From NCBI GenBank assembly GCA_964587165.1, contig CAZPKH010000030.1, positions 1 through 21,027 of the forward strand: 21,027 nt of DNA, in the 5' to 3' direction. This DNA is from CAZPKH01 sp964587165 (GTDB lineage Bacteria > Bacteroidota > Bacteroidia > Bacteroidales > Muribaculaceae). The position numbers and the translations under genes are program-made. A model generated the notes under the pieces. That model saw nothing but the letters and a program-made list of their open reading frames with translations. It was not told where the DNA came from and made no database searches. Positions 1-8,823 of this stretch are shown here, piece by piece; the stretch's first letter is position 1, and the number at the start of each line of letters is the position of its first letter.

Positions 1-26
1 TTAAGCGCTTTTTAATGAATGTTACC

Positions 27-34
27 TAAATTTG
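27..34 (+). promoter_or_regulatory. possible -7 box of a Bacteroidetes promoter
   Basis: TAAATTTG matches the Bacteroidetes -7 consensus TAnnTTTG. No TTTG is seen at the expected -33 distance, and the window starts too close to judge fully. If used, it would give a leader of about 160 nt before the giant gene at 204, covering a small ORF at 78-170. Confidence 0.25.
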
Positions 35-77
35 CATTTGCTGTTGGACTCTACAGAGGCTGAGGGGAGATTACAAA

Positions 78-170
78 ATGATGAAATATAGGGGGATGAG
101 TATGGATTTATTAATTAAAATGCTTACCTTTGTCGTGGCGAAAAGTATCAAGCCGTTCATTTACACATAA
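78..170 (+). CDS. possible 30-codon leader ORF upstream of the giant secreted protein
   Basis: An ATG at 78 (followed at once by a second ATG at 81) opens 30 codons ending in TAA at 168-170. The peptide has a basic, Met-rich start and a short hydrophobic middle (LLIKMLTFVVA). A purine-rich GAGGGGAG at 62-69 sits 8 nt upstream, which is unusual because the other genes here lack Shine-Dalgarno sequences. I do not recognise the peptide. It may be chance, a leader peptide, or the remnant of an upstream gene. A candidate -7 box for the next gene lies inside it, which argues against an important coding role. Confidence 0.18.
   Translation: MMKYRGMSMDLLIKMLTFVVAKSIKPFIYT
125..132 (+). promoter_or_regulatory. 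candidate -7 promoter box for the giant gene at 204
   Basis: TACCTTTG matches TAnnTTTG exactly. The upstream region is AT-rich (ATTTATTAATTAA) but lacks a clean TTTG at -33. Transcription would start near 138-140, giving a leader of about 65 nt. This is the nearer and better placed of two candidates. Confidence 0.4.
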
Positions 171-203
171 GAGTAAATATATCCAACTCTATATCACATA
201 CTT

Positions 204-3200
204 ATGAGAAAATTTCTATTGCTATGGCTATGCCTGGTCAGTCTCGTTGTACCTGACATAGGCCATGCCGAATCGTATCTTATCGAGTTTGCCGGCTCTA
301 CGGCAACGAACGATCCGTCAACAGTGTTGACAAATGCGACGATGACAAACAATCTCACAGGGAATTCCAATAAAGATTGTATCTCATCGTTCTCCGGCAT
401 TGATAGAGTCTATGAAGCGAAACTTGAATTAGGCTTGAAATTCGGTACCGGAAGCTATACCGGATCTTTCATAGCCAATCTCTCCGAAAAAGGTCAAGTC
501 AATGCTACAAGCATTGTGGTGAAAGCCGCTAAGTACAATACGGACACCGGCAACTTGGTTCTGACCGCCACACTCAAAGATGGCTCTACTAAGTCGTTTA
601 CTATCAATAGCTCAGAGTTAGTAAAAGAAACTTTGAAAGAGTATACGTGGTCAAACGTCGGCGAGATTAAATCCATCAAAGTTGCAACATCTGCCAAACG
701 TGCATTCCTCAAATCCATAACCGTAAATTATGGCGGCGGCAGCGGCCCGGTCGATCCTGACCCTGAGGCTCCCGCCGCTCCGACATTCACTGTCGACGAT
801 ACCGTTTACCCCGGGGGCTCTACCCTCAATAATGTAGCCGCAGGCACAGAGTTTGAAGTCAACTCCGAGGATGGCACGATGCTTAATATCTCCGTGTCGC
901 CTGCCGGTGCTGCTCTATTTGAAGCCGAGGAAAACTACGCTATCGGCTCGATCGGCAGCTCTTGCGTGATCACCGCTACCGCTACCCGCGACGGCCTTAC
1001 CTCTGCCGCCGCCACTCTTACTGTGAACGTCGCTTCATCAGTCGTGACTCCCACCGGACCATTTACTCTGCTGACACGGGATTACACACTTCAGGAGGGC
1101 GACGAAATTATTATTACCAACTCTTCTGCTACGCAGGCTCTTTCTACTACTCAGAACACTAATAACCGAGCACAGACCTCAGTAACTGTCAACGCTGACG
1201 GCACTATAGATCCGAACGACAAAGTACAGATTCTCACACTCAAAGCTGCTTCGACTGCCGGACAGTGGAATCTTTATACAGGTTCGGGCTATCTCTATGC
1301 CGCGAGCAGTTCCGCTAATTATCTTAAAACAGAAAATAACCCGGATGCTAACGGTAATGCTAACGCTTCGATAAGCATCCTAAGTACTGGCAAAGCTGAA
1401 GTAAAATTTAACGGTAATTATACCCGAAATTCTATCAGGTACAATAATCTTTTCAGCTGCTACTCCAGTGGGCAGCAAGACATCCTGATATACTATCGTT
1501 CGGCTACTCCCGCCACCCAGTGCGGCAAGCCGAAGGCGACTATCGACGGCGTGGCCGGCACATCGAAGACGGCCGACAATAAGGTTGAGATCGTCATCTC
1601 CGGCAAGGATGGCCAGACGATCACCGTCACCGATGCCGAAGGGACTGCGCTGGCCGAGATCGAGGGCGTGACGATCGACGGCGCGTCGACTGCCGCTGTG
1701 AAGAAATTTACAGTCGACGGTATCGACAACGCCACCAACACGCTCACGCTGAAATATCACGCCTCGGCCGACGGTCTTGACGACTCCGACGAGGGCATGC
1801 TCACAGTGTCGTTCCGCGCAGCCAAGCCTGCCGGAGCCGGTGCTTCCACCGAGCAGCTCCCCGTGGGCACGAATGAAGCTTACCGCGCGGTGACATCGGC
1901 CACCACCGATGCCACATTATATTATATGGCAGCCGCCGACTACACCACAGGCGCCGAGTCCGACCTCACTGCCTGGACAGCCGTCGGCGAGCAGGGTCTT
2001 CCGATCAAGGTGGGCACCAACGCCTTCAAGGTGGTAGCCGTAAAGGCCGGATACGCTCCCTCTGAGGTAGCCGACGTGACCTACACCGCTACCCGCGTGG
2101 TCGAGAAGCCTGTATTCTCGATGGGTGGCGAAACGATCACCGACGCGTCGATCACAGCCACTTCGGCCGACGTGATCACCGTCACAGCTCAGGAGGGCGC
2201 GACAATCCACGTGACTGCCAACCCCGCTGCCTCTGCCGACATCACCGTCAGCGAAGCCGGCAACGTGGCCACCATACTCTGCTCGGGAACCGTTGTGCTC
2301 ACCGCCACCGCTTCGTATATGGATGGCGAAGTTGAGACCAATTCATCGAGCGCCACTATCAACGTCAAGGTGAAACGCGCCGACATCGTGCCCGGCACCG
2401 GTCCTTTCATTCTCCTGACCGACGCTTCCATCCTCGAGGAGGGCGACGAGATCATCATCACCAACTCCGCTGCCAATCGCGCTCTTTCTACTACTCAGAA
2501 TACAAACAACCGGCAGGAGACAGAAGATTTTACACTCGCGACAGTCGACGGTGTGAAGCAGATCACTCCCGGAGATGCTGTTCAGATTCTCACACTCGAG
2601 GCATCCGCTACCGACAAGCAGTGGTATCTCTACGCCGACGAGGGCTACCTTGCAGCAGCCAGCAGCGGCTCAAACTATCTGCATACCGATGCTGATGCTT
2701 CTGCCGATGCAAGTGCTTCGATAAGCGTTACAACAGCAGGCGTTGCAACCGTGAAATTCAACGGTTCATTCACCCGCAATAACCTAATGTACAACAGCAG
2801 CAGCAAAATCTTCAGCTGCTATTCTACCAAACAGGGCGAAATCTCGGTATACTACCGCAAGGCTGTATCGGCTACTTTCGTGATGCCGCTCACCGTGACC
2901 GACAATGCCGACGAAGCCGGCTTCGAGACCGACGGCACCACCGGCGAGAAGCTCTACCACAACGCTCTGACACTTACCGCTACGACTGCCACCACCGGCG
3001 CCGAGATCAAATATACTGTTGACGGCGGCGAGACCCTCACCGCTACCGACGGCAAGATCACCGTCGACGCTCCCGCCACCATCGTGATGTGGGGCGAGCT
3101 CGAAGGTCGCGATCCGTCGGCCAAAGTCGAGATAAGCTACGACTTCCGCCCGGCTCAGCCCGAAGTCGCTCAAATACCGTCGGGCGACGGCTACAGCGTC

Positions 3201-6200
3201 GAGGCCACAACTGCCACCGAGGGCGCTACACTGCTCTACTCCGCCGACAACGGCGCTACATGGAGCGAGGTAGCACCCGTATTCACCGCCGAGGGCGTGC
3301 ACAACGTGGTTGTGAAAGCCGTGAAAGATGAATACACCAACCACCCCGAGAGTGCCACACGCTCGTTCAATGTGCATATCTACGGCGCTATCGACATGCT
3401 CCCCTTCACCCTGCTCACCGACCTTGCCAACCTTGCCGTCGACGACCAGGTGATACTCGTGGCTGCCACAGCCGACAAAGCTGCCGCACCGTTTGAGGCA
3501 GGTGGAAATAACCTTGGAGCGGCCGACGTGACCCGCTCGGCCGACGGTCAGACCATCGAGCTCCACCCCGAGCAGACAGCAGTCGAGATCTTCACCATGT
3601 CGCGCAACCGCGACAACGACCTGTGGTCGTTCACTCCGATCAACACCGAGGTCGACGGACAGCTCTACGCCGCATCGTCGACATCCAACTGGATGCGCGT
3701 AGGCACCGACAAAGGCGCCGATGCCGAAGCACATATCATCACCGGCTCCGACGGCATCTCGCTCATCGAGTTCCAGGGTGCGAACGTCAACAACAAGCTG
3801 ATGTACTTCACCGGCGGCAATAAAGGGTTCTCTGCCTACGCCGACGATACCCCCAACAACCTGCAGCATGTGATGATCTACCACCGCGGTCTGAGCAACG
3901 CCCGCGTGGCGCGCCCCACAGCCTCGATAGCCGAAGGCGTGCACACCGCAGCCGAGCTCGCCGAGGGTGTGACACTCACCTCTGCCACCGACGGTGCCAC
4001 AATATACTATACCACCGACGGCTCCGACCCGCGCACCAACGGATCGGTTTACTCCGGCGATCCCATCAACGTGGGCACCGGCGCTACGATCCGCGCATTT
4101 GCCGTGAAAGAGGGTATGCTCGACAGCTACAACCTGATAGCATCCTACAAAGTGTTTGCTCCCAAGGCCTTCACCCGCGTGACACGCCAGGAGCTGCGCA
4201 ACCTGCGTCCCGACGACGAGATCATCATCGTCGCATCGCCCTCCGGTGTCGATGAGCTCTACGCCATCAGCCGCACACAGATCAACAAGTCCGACTCGGA
4301 GATCTACCGTGAGGCCGTGAAGCTCGGAGTAATGCCCGACGCACGCGGCACCTTCACCCTCAGCGACCCCAACGTGCAGGTATTCACCCTGCTGGCCGGT
4401 GAGGACCGCTACTCCGACTACGACTGGCGCCTCTACGCTGCCGGCACTCGCGCCGACGGCAACCTCATCGACGGCTACCTCTACTCGGCCGGCGACGACC
4501 ACACACTCTCCACTCAGCGCCTTGCCAACCCCTACGACGAGCGTATGGCTAATGCCGACGTGCAGTTCCTCGACCTGGCCACCGACAAGGTGGGCAACGA
4601 GTACGGCGGCGTGACCGTGCACTTCTACTCGCCCGACGGACACGAGGAGACATACCCCAACTACCTTGCCCTGCACAACTACGGCGAGGGTTACCGCTTC
4701 GACACCCATATCGTGAGCGACTTCTCGGCCGAGAACGAGCTTTACCACGTATCGCTCTTCAAAGCCTACGACCCCAACGCCGTGTCGGCCCCGACATTCA
4801 GCGTGCCCGACGGTATGCGTATCTCCTCCGAGACACCTATCACCCTGTCGACCGTGACACAGGGTGCCCGCATATGGTATTCGATCGACGATCCCAAGTT
4901 CACCACCCCGCAGCTCTACAACGGCAGCATCATGCTCGAGACCTCGGCCATCATCTACGCTTACGCCGAGAAAGGGAAGCTCCGCTCCGATGTAAGCTCG
5001 CAGCACTTCGAAGTGTCGGCCGACCGCATCTTCGAGCTCGTGACATCAGCCGACAAGCTGCGCGAGAACGACCGTATCATCATCGTCAATGCAATACCCT
5101 ATACAGCTAAAGCTGACAAGTACGGTAATGATGGTCCCTACTATGCCGTGACCAGCGAAATTCTAAACAATTATCGTGTGGCACGCGCCGTAGAGGAAGT
5201 TAATGCCGGCGATCACACTCGCCTGATAGTTCCCGCCGAGACAAATATTATGGTGTTCAACCTCGAGATCGACGGCTCGGCTGCCGACAGTGAGCGTCCC
5301 TGGCTGATCAACTGCGACGGACAGTACGTCGAGGCATCAGGAAAGAAAGATCTCAGATTGCGCGATCTCCCCGAGAACCTCGCTGAGCGCGGTACGTTCA
5401 ACGCCGCCGTGAGCGTTGTAGACCGCGAAGACCGCAACGATTATGCTGTGGTCAAATCGACCGGCGAAATGACCGACCTCGGTAAGATCATATTCTCGAA
5501 GACTGACACTGAAAGTGGTACTACACTTACAACCTTCCGCTTCAATCCTTCCGGCGCGGCTCTTCACTTCAACGTATACGAGAATATAGACGGCATTGGC
5601 TCAGAGAACACCTACCCGGTGCGCATCTACCGCGCAGCCGACGTAGTGCTCCCGCCCTCGATCACTATCTACCCCAACGAGGAGCAGAACCCCGAGAACA
5701 ACGAGAACGCCTACGCCAACGACCAGGAGATATTCAACAACCCGATACGCATCGAGATAGAGCGCAACCCCTCGACTACTCCCCGCGCTCAGATGAAGTA
5801 CGACTGGAACCTCAACGAGACATCGACCACCGTGGCTGCCGAGTTCGACATCTGCGGCCCGAACTCGCCGTTCATCGTATATCTCGACGGCCCCAAGGCT
5901 GAAGTCGACGCCGCCATGCTCGACCGCGACGAAACAGCCGCCGGCAAGCTCAAACGCAAATACGAGATCGACGCTTACGACAACTACTCGACCACGCTCC
6001 GCGCCATTGCCGTGATAGGCGACAACGACAACATCAGCCGCTCGCTGCCGCGCAACATCCGCTTCCGCACCGTCGCTCCGGTAGTACGTCCGGTCAACAC
6101 CACGGAAGAGAGCAGCAACAAGGTGATGATCACTCTACCCGATTATCACACCTACGGCTGCACCCTGCACTACACCATCGACGGCACTGAGCCTACCGAC

Positions 6201-8120
6201 GAGAGCCCCGCTATCGAGGCAGGCGCCGAGATCGACCTCGACGACAACGCCACCCTGACCGTCGGCGCCTTCAAGGACGGCTATGAGCCTGCTTTCACCG
6301 TGTACGACGACCAGACATTCTTCCCCGAGATGCGAGCCTTCCAGCTCCTTGAGCTCACGGACAAAGCAAACCTGACCGACGAGCAGAAGAAGTTCAAGTA
6401 TATGACGGTGGCTTCGCCCGTCACAGGCTACCACTACCTGATCAATGTGAACGATAACGACGACCCCGTCCAGATCGAAAACATCGATACCGGAAAGGCT
6501 CAGGCAATACTCCTCGACCCCGAGCAGTATCTCTGGACTGCCGACTACTACATCCATACCCTCGACAGCGATGAGTTTGTCGATGCCCTCCCCGGCGCCA
6601 CTATCACCGACGTGACAGCCGACGACGGCTTCGGATCGACAGCCCACGGCGTGCAGACCGAGTATGTGACCGACGACGACAACGCCAACGCCACAGCCTA
6701 CGGCACAGTGCTCCGCCGCAAAGGCAACATCGGCCGCTTCACCGCTACCGTGACCCTCAACTACACCACCGCCTCGGGCGCCGAGAAGAGCACCACAGCC
6801 TCCGGCCAGGTGACACCCTCGATACCCCGCACATTCGGTGCAGACTTTGATTATGCTACTTCGCAGTCGGAGTCGACACTCAAAGCAGAGTACCCCGACA
6901 AAGAGTTCATCAAGATCAGCATACCTTCGAGCGTAGATACCGACGGCAACCCCGCAACTGATGATATGGTTGAGGCTATCGTCGACATCGACGAAGTGGC
7001 ACCCCGCTACCTCGACGCCGTATTCTCGTTCCACCGCCCGAACGTATCGGCTGAGATACTCGACCGCTACCTGCTGCACTACAACGTGTTCTTCACCAAC
7101 AACCTTGGCGAAACACTCAGCGGCTCGGGTCTCTACACCGACGAAGTGGCCGACCCGAAAGCCGGCGATGTGGTCTACGCATTCACCCTCGAGAAAGTGA
7201 GCCCCTACTCCTCGGTGTTCCCCACGCTGAAGCTCGCCGACACCGAGTATATCCAGAAGATGAGCGACGATGACGCCTACGACCGTATCCCCGCCAACTA
7301 TGGCGCCGAGGCTACCGTAGAAGCTGAGCAGACGCCCAACCTCTCGACCCCCACAGTAAGCCACTTCAAGCTGAGCGTGCTTCTGCCGGGCGTAGCCGAC
7401 GGCGAGCGCTACAACGACACCGATGGGTGCATGTGGCGCTACGACGGACACGAAGATCTCAAACACGACGGCGACCAGATACACGACGATCTCAACATCA
7501 GCACCTACTTCTTCCATATCGAGACACTCTCTGCCGACGGTGAGCAGTACATACCTTACGAGCACCTCGTCAAGCATGAGGAGGGCCACAACGAAGGTGT
7601 GGAGGATAGCGACAAGTTCATAGGCACCTACTTCGCCGTCGGTCTCAGCGAGGGCGAACCGCAGCTGCGCTTCTCGCCGGTATACCTCTTCCTGCGCGAG
7701 CCCGATGCATCCGAGCTCACCACCAAGCTCACCTTCGAGCAGCCCTACGCATCGATGGCGGCAGTGGCACAGGCAGCCAAGGCTCCGGCCAAAGCATCGT
7801 CCGACTACCCCGCACACTCCGATACCGAGACCTCAGCACCCGTCAAGGGCTCATACCTGCACCAGGGCACTGTCGACATGTCGGCCGACAACATCGCCGA
7901 CCTTACCGACGATCCCCGCTTCGTAGTGATGAAAGGTCTGCCTATCGAATCTCAGAACGACAATGTGATAACCGGCATCGAGGATGTGCGCTACAACGCG
8001 CCCGTATCGGCCGACGCCGAGTACTTCAACCTGCAGGGCGTACGCCTTGAGCGTCCCGCACCGGGTCAGATCGTGATCGAGCGCCGCGGCACCACCGCCC
8101 GCAAGATCCTCGTCAAGTAA
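204..8120 (+). CDS. giant exported multidomain protein with chitobiase-C-like and ALSTTQN/FSCYSS-type repeats
   Basis: This 2638-aa protein begins with a Sec signal peptide (residues 1-22, MRKFLLLWLCLVSLV..., cleavage near GHA-ES). Residues 24-180 form an unassigned beta-rich N-terminal domain. A long module then appears five times, at about 287-434, 735-886, 1068-1229, 1323-1523 and 1610-1813. Its pattern is F-x-L-L-T, D-(E/Q)-(I/V)-I-(I/L), then LYAASS-like, FSCY/FSAY-like and (I/M)-x-Y-(Y/H)-R motifs. Copies 1 and 2 are close, sharing ALSTTQN and NNR; copies 3-5 are diverged. Between them lie chitobiase/hexosaminidase C-terminal-like domains, clearest at about 1230-1318 (IYYTTDGSDP), 1527-1605 and 1962-2040 (LHYTIDGTEP). 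The last ~45 residues form a GIEDV...NLQGV...PAPGQ...KILVK tail, also present in the next gene. No catalytic domain is recognised, so a surface or secreted adhesin-like role is only inferred. The start at 204 is fixed by the signal peptide. AT-rich patches coincide with the N-terminus and modules 1-2, suggesting modular acquisition. Confidence 0.88.
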   Translation: MRKFLLLWLCLVSLVVPDIGHAESYLIEFAGSTATNDPSTVLTNATMTNNLTGNSNKDCISSFSGIDRVYEAKLELGLKFGTGSYTGSFIANLSEKGQVNATSIVVKAAKYNTDTGNLVLTATLKDGSTKSFTINSSELVKETLKEYTWSNVGEIKSIKVATSAKRAFLKSITVNYGGGSGPVDPDPEAPAAPTFTVDDTVYPGGSTLNNVAAGTEFEVNSEDGTMLNISVSPAGAALFEAEENYAIGSIGSSCVITATATRDGLTSAAATLTVNVASSVVTPTGPFTLLTRDYTLQEGDEIIITNSSATQALSTTQNTNNRAQTSVTVNADGTIDPNDKVQILTLKAASTAGQWNLYTGSGYLYAASSSANYLKTENNPDANGNANASISILSTGKAEVKFNGNYTRNSIRYNNLFSCYSSGQQDILIYYRSATPATQCGKPKATIDGVAGTSKTADNKVEIVISGKDGQTITVTDAEGTALAEIEGVTIDGASTAAVKKFTVDGIDNATNTLTLKYHASADGLDDSDEGMLTVSFRAAKPAGAGASTEQLPVGTNEAYRAVTSATTDATLYYMAAADYTTGAESDLTAWTAVGEQGLPIKVGTNAFKVVAVKAGYAPSEVADVTYTATRVVEKPVFSMGGETITDASITATSADVITVTAQEGATIHVTANPAASADITVSEAGNVATILCSGTVVLTATASYMDGEVETNSSSATINVKVKRADIVPGTGPFILLTDASILEEGDEIIITNSAANRALSTTQNTNNRQETEDFTLATVDGVKQITPGDAVQILTLEASATDKQWYLYADEGYLAAASSGSNYLHTDADASADASASISVTTAGVATVKFNGSFTRNNLMYNSSSKIFSCYSTKQGEISVYYRKAVSATFVMPLTVTDNADEAGFETDGTTGEKLYHNALTLTATTATTGAEIKYTVDGGETLTATDGKITVDAPATIVMWGELEGRDPSAKVEISYDFRPAQPEVAQIPSGDGYSVEATTATEGATLLYSADNGATWSEVAPVFTAEGVHNVVVKAVKDEYTNHPESATRSFNVHIYGAIDMLPFTLLTDLANLAVDDQVILVAATADKAAAPFEAGGNNLGAADVTRSADGQTIELHPEQTAVEIFTMSRNRDNDLWSFTPINTEVDGQLYAASSTSNWMRVGTDKGADAEAHIITGSDGISLIEFQGANVNNKLMYFTGGNKGFSAYADDTPNNLQHVMIYHRGLSNARVARPTASIAEGVHTAAELAEGVTLTSATDGATIYYTTDGSDPRTNGSVYSGDPINVGTGATIRAFAVKEGMLDSYNLIASYKVFAPKAFTRVTRQELRNLRPDDEIIIVASPSGVDELYAISRTQINKSDSEIYREAVKLGVMPDARGTFTLSDPNVQVFTLLAGEDRYSDYDWRLYAAGTRADGNLIDGYLYSAGDDHTLSTQRLANPYDERMANADVQFLDLATDKVGNEYGGVTVHFYSPDGHEETYPNYLALHNYGEGYRFDTHIVSDFSAENELYHVSLFKAYDPNAVSAPTFSVPDGMRISSETPITLSTVTQGARIWYSIDDPKFTTPQLYNGSIMLETSAIIYAYAEKGKLRSDVSSQHFEVSADRIFELVTSADKLRENDRIIIVNAIPYTAKADKYGNDGPYYAVTSEILNNYRVARAVEEVNAGDHTRLIVPAETNIMVFNLEIDGSAADSERPWLINCDGQYVEASGKKDLRLRDLPENLAERGTFNAAVSVVDREDRNDYAVVKSTGEMTDLGKIIFSKTDTESGTTLTTFRFNPSGAALHFNVYENIDGIGSENTYPVRIYRAADVVLPPSITIYPNEEQNPENNENAYANDQEIFNNPIRIEIERNPSTTPRAQMKYDWNLNETSTTVAAEFDICGPNSPFIVYLDGPKAEVDAAMLDRDETAAGKLKRKYEIDAYDNYSTTLRAIAVIGDNDNISRSLPRNIRFRTVAPVVRPVNTTEESSNKVMITLPDYHTYGCTLHYTIDGTEPTDESPAIEAGAEIDLDDNATLTVGAFKDGYEPAFTVYDDQTFFPEMRAFQLLELTDKANLTDEQKKFKYMTVASPVTGYHYLINVNDNDDPVQIENIDTGKAQAILLDPEQYLWTADYYIHTLDSDEFVDALPGATITDVTADDGFGSTAHGVQTEYVTDDDNANATAYGTVLRRKGNIGRFTATVTLNYTTASGAEKSTTASGQVTPSIPRTFGADFDYATSQSESTLKAEYPDKEFIKISIPSSVDTDGNPATDDMVEAIVDIDEVAPRYLDAVFSFHRPNVSAEILDRYLLHYNVFFTNNLGETLSGSGLYTDEVADPKAGDVVYAFTLEKVSPYSSVFPTLKLADTEYIQKMSDDDAYDRIPANYGAEATVEAEQTPNLSTPTVSHFKLSVLLPGVADGERYNDTDGCMWRYDGHEDLKHDGDQIHDDLNISTYFFHIETLSADGEQYIPYEHLVKHEEGHNEGVEDSDKFIGTYFAVGLSEGEPQLRFSPVYLFLREPDASELTTKLTFEQPYASMAAVAQAAKAPAKASSDYPAHSDTETSAPVKGSYLHQGTVDMSADNIADLTDDPRFVVMKGLPIESQNDNVITGIEDVRYNAPVSADAEYFNLQGVRLERPAPGQIVIERRGTTARKILVK
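1062..1503 (+). repeat. module copy 1 (ALSTTQN/FSCYSS type) inside the giant gene
   Basis: This copy encodes residues ~287-434 and is alike at DNA level to 2406-2863. For example, the same 20-nt run beginning GCTCTTTCTACTACTC occurs at 1137 and 2481. It is more AT-rich than the coding sequence just downstream. Confidence 0.7.
2406..2863 (+). repeat. module copy 2 (ALSTTQN/FSCYSS type) inside the giant gene
   Basis: This copy encodes residues ~735-887. Its order of motifs is the same as copy 1: FILLTD, GDEIIITN, ALSTTQN, VQILTLEA, AAASSGSNYL, VKFNGSFTRN, FSCYSTKQ, YYRKA. Codon use is intermediate between copy 1 and the surrounding GC-rich sequence. Confidence 0.7.
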
Positions 8121-8140
8121 ATCAACCTACCCTATACCCC

Positions 8141-8177
8141 CGAGGGGTGCGCCCGGCCATCCGGAGCGCACCCCTCG
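8141..8177 (+). terminator. stem-loop after the giant gene
   Basis: CGAGGGGTGCG (8141-8151) pairs perfectly with CGCACCCCTCG (8167-8177). An inner CCGG/CCGG pairing sits around CCAT. It lies 20 nt after the stop codon at 8118-8120. No T-run follows, so it may be a terminator of another type or an mRNA-end stabiliser rather than a classical intrinsic terminator. Confidence 0.45.
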
Positions 8178-8200
8178 CGTATTGGAGGGCACAATCATTA

Positions 8201-8661
8201 GCGGGGTACAAGAGCAAACTCGGAGGGCGCATCCTTCAGGGTGCGCCGGAAGCGTCAGGCGAGGGTGATTCCGTCGGGCCCTGAAGGACCCGACCTCCAA
8301 GGTTGCACCCTCAAACTTGGAGCGGGGTACAAGAGCAAACTCGGAGGGCGAGTGCTTTAGCGCCCGCCGCTGTCGACAGGCGAGGGTGTTACCGTCGGGC
8401 CCTGAAGGACCCGACCTCCAAGTTTGAGGGCGCAACCTTGGAGCGGGGTACAAGAGCAAACTCGGAGGGCGGGTGCTTTAGCGCCCGCCGCTGTCGACAG
8501 GCGATGGTGATTCCGTCGGGCCCTGAAGGACCCGACCTCCAAGTTTGAGGGTGCAACCTTGGAGCGGGGTACAAGAGCAAACTCGGAGCGCGGGTGCTTT
8601 AGCGCCCGCCGCTGTCGACAGGCGATGGTGATTCCGTCGGGCCCTAAAGGACCCGACCTCC
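8201..8661 (+). repeat. tandem array of a 121-bp palindromic (BIME-like) unit, ~3.8 copies
   Basis: Units begin at 8201, 8322, 8443 and 8564 (each starts GCGGGGTACAAGAGCAAACT), so the period is exactly 121 bp; the last unit stops at ~8661. Each unit holds two stem-loops in opposite orientation. The forward one is preceded by GGAG (stems at 8226-8247, 8347-8368, 8468-8489, 8589-8610). The reverse one is followed by CTCC (8273-8294, 8394-8415, 8515-8536, 8636-8657). A third imperfect palindrome of 28 bp (CTCC...GGAG) lies at 8295-8322, 8416-8443 and 8537-8564. A partial related stretch precedes the array at 8184-8200. Arms are 9 bp with TTCA or TTTA loops. The layout resembles REP pairs (BIMEs). 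Any ORFs in the array are by-products of the repeats. Confidence 0.9.
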
Positions 8662-8726
8662 GAGGCCGACTCCCGGCCCTCACACGGGCCTATGTGTTAG
8701 TATTAAAGGAGTTTTTGAAGCAAAGG
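8662..8726. other. intergenic remainder between repeat array and promoter
   Basis: A perfect 5-bp hairpin (GGCCC, loop TCACAC, GGGCC) lies at 8675-8690, just after the array. The sequence then turns AT-rich toward the promoter of the next gene. No ORF or other signal is seen. Confidence 0.5.
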
Positions 8727-8758
8727 TTTGGATATTTACATTTTTTTACTTAGATTTG
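8727..8758 (+). promoter_or_regulatory. Bacteroidetes-type promoter for the 1726-aa secreted protein
   Basis: TTTG at 8727-8730 (-33) and TAGATTTG at 8751-8758 (-7) are separated by 20 nt, matching the Bacteroidetes housekeeping consensus. Transcription would start near 8765, leaving an AT-rich leader of about 59 nt before the ATG at 8824. No Shine-Dalgarno sequence is visible in that leader. Confidence 0.75.
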
Positions 8759-8823
8759 TATCGTAGTATCTACAAACGACTATAAACTTAACTTTTTTCA
8801 AATAAACCCTAAACATTTTCCAC

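Noticed and set aside
2784..5006. 740-codon open frame on the minus strand inside the giant gene
   Set aside because: It is antisense to a clear modular coding sequence. The translation is rich in Val/Gly/His/Cys without domain resemblance, as expected from GC-rich third positions of the + strand gene.
6135..7817. 560-codon open frame on the minus strand
   Set aside because: Same reason: a shadow of the codon bias of the + strand gene, with no recognisable domain or signal peptide.
7960..8120. Classical type IX secretion sorting domain
   Set aside because: The tail is shorter than a full CTD beta-sandwich and similar tails occur, to my knowledge, in Bacteroidales lacking type IX secretion; left as a shared tail of unknown role.
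8201..8661. CRISPR array
   Set aside because: The whole 121-bp unit repeats, without unique spacers between short repeats, and no cas genes are present.
8127..8753. Several overlapping open frames in the repeat array
   Set aside because: They are translations of the 121-bp repeat and repeat themselves in step with it; the palindromic structure explains the sequence.
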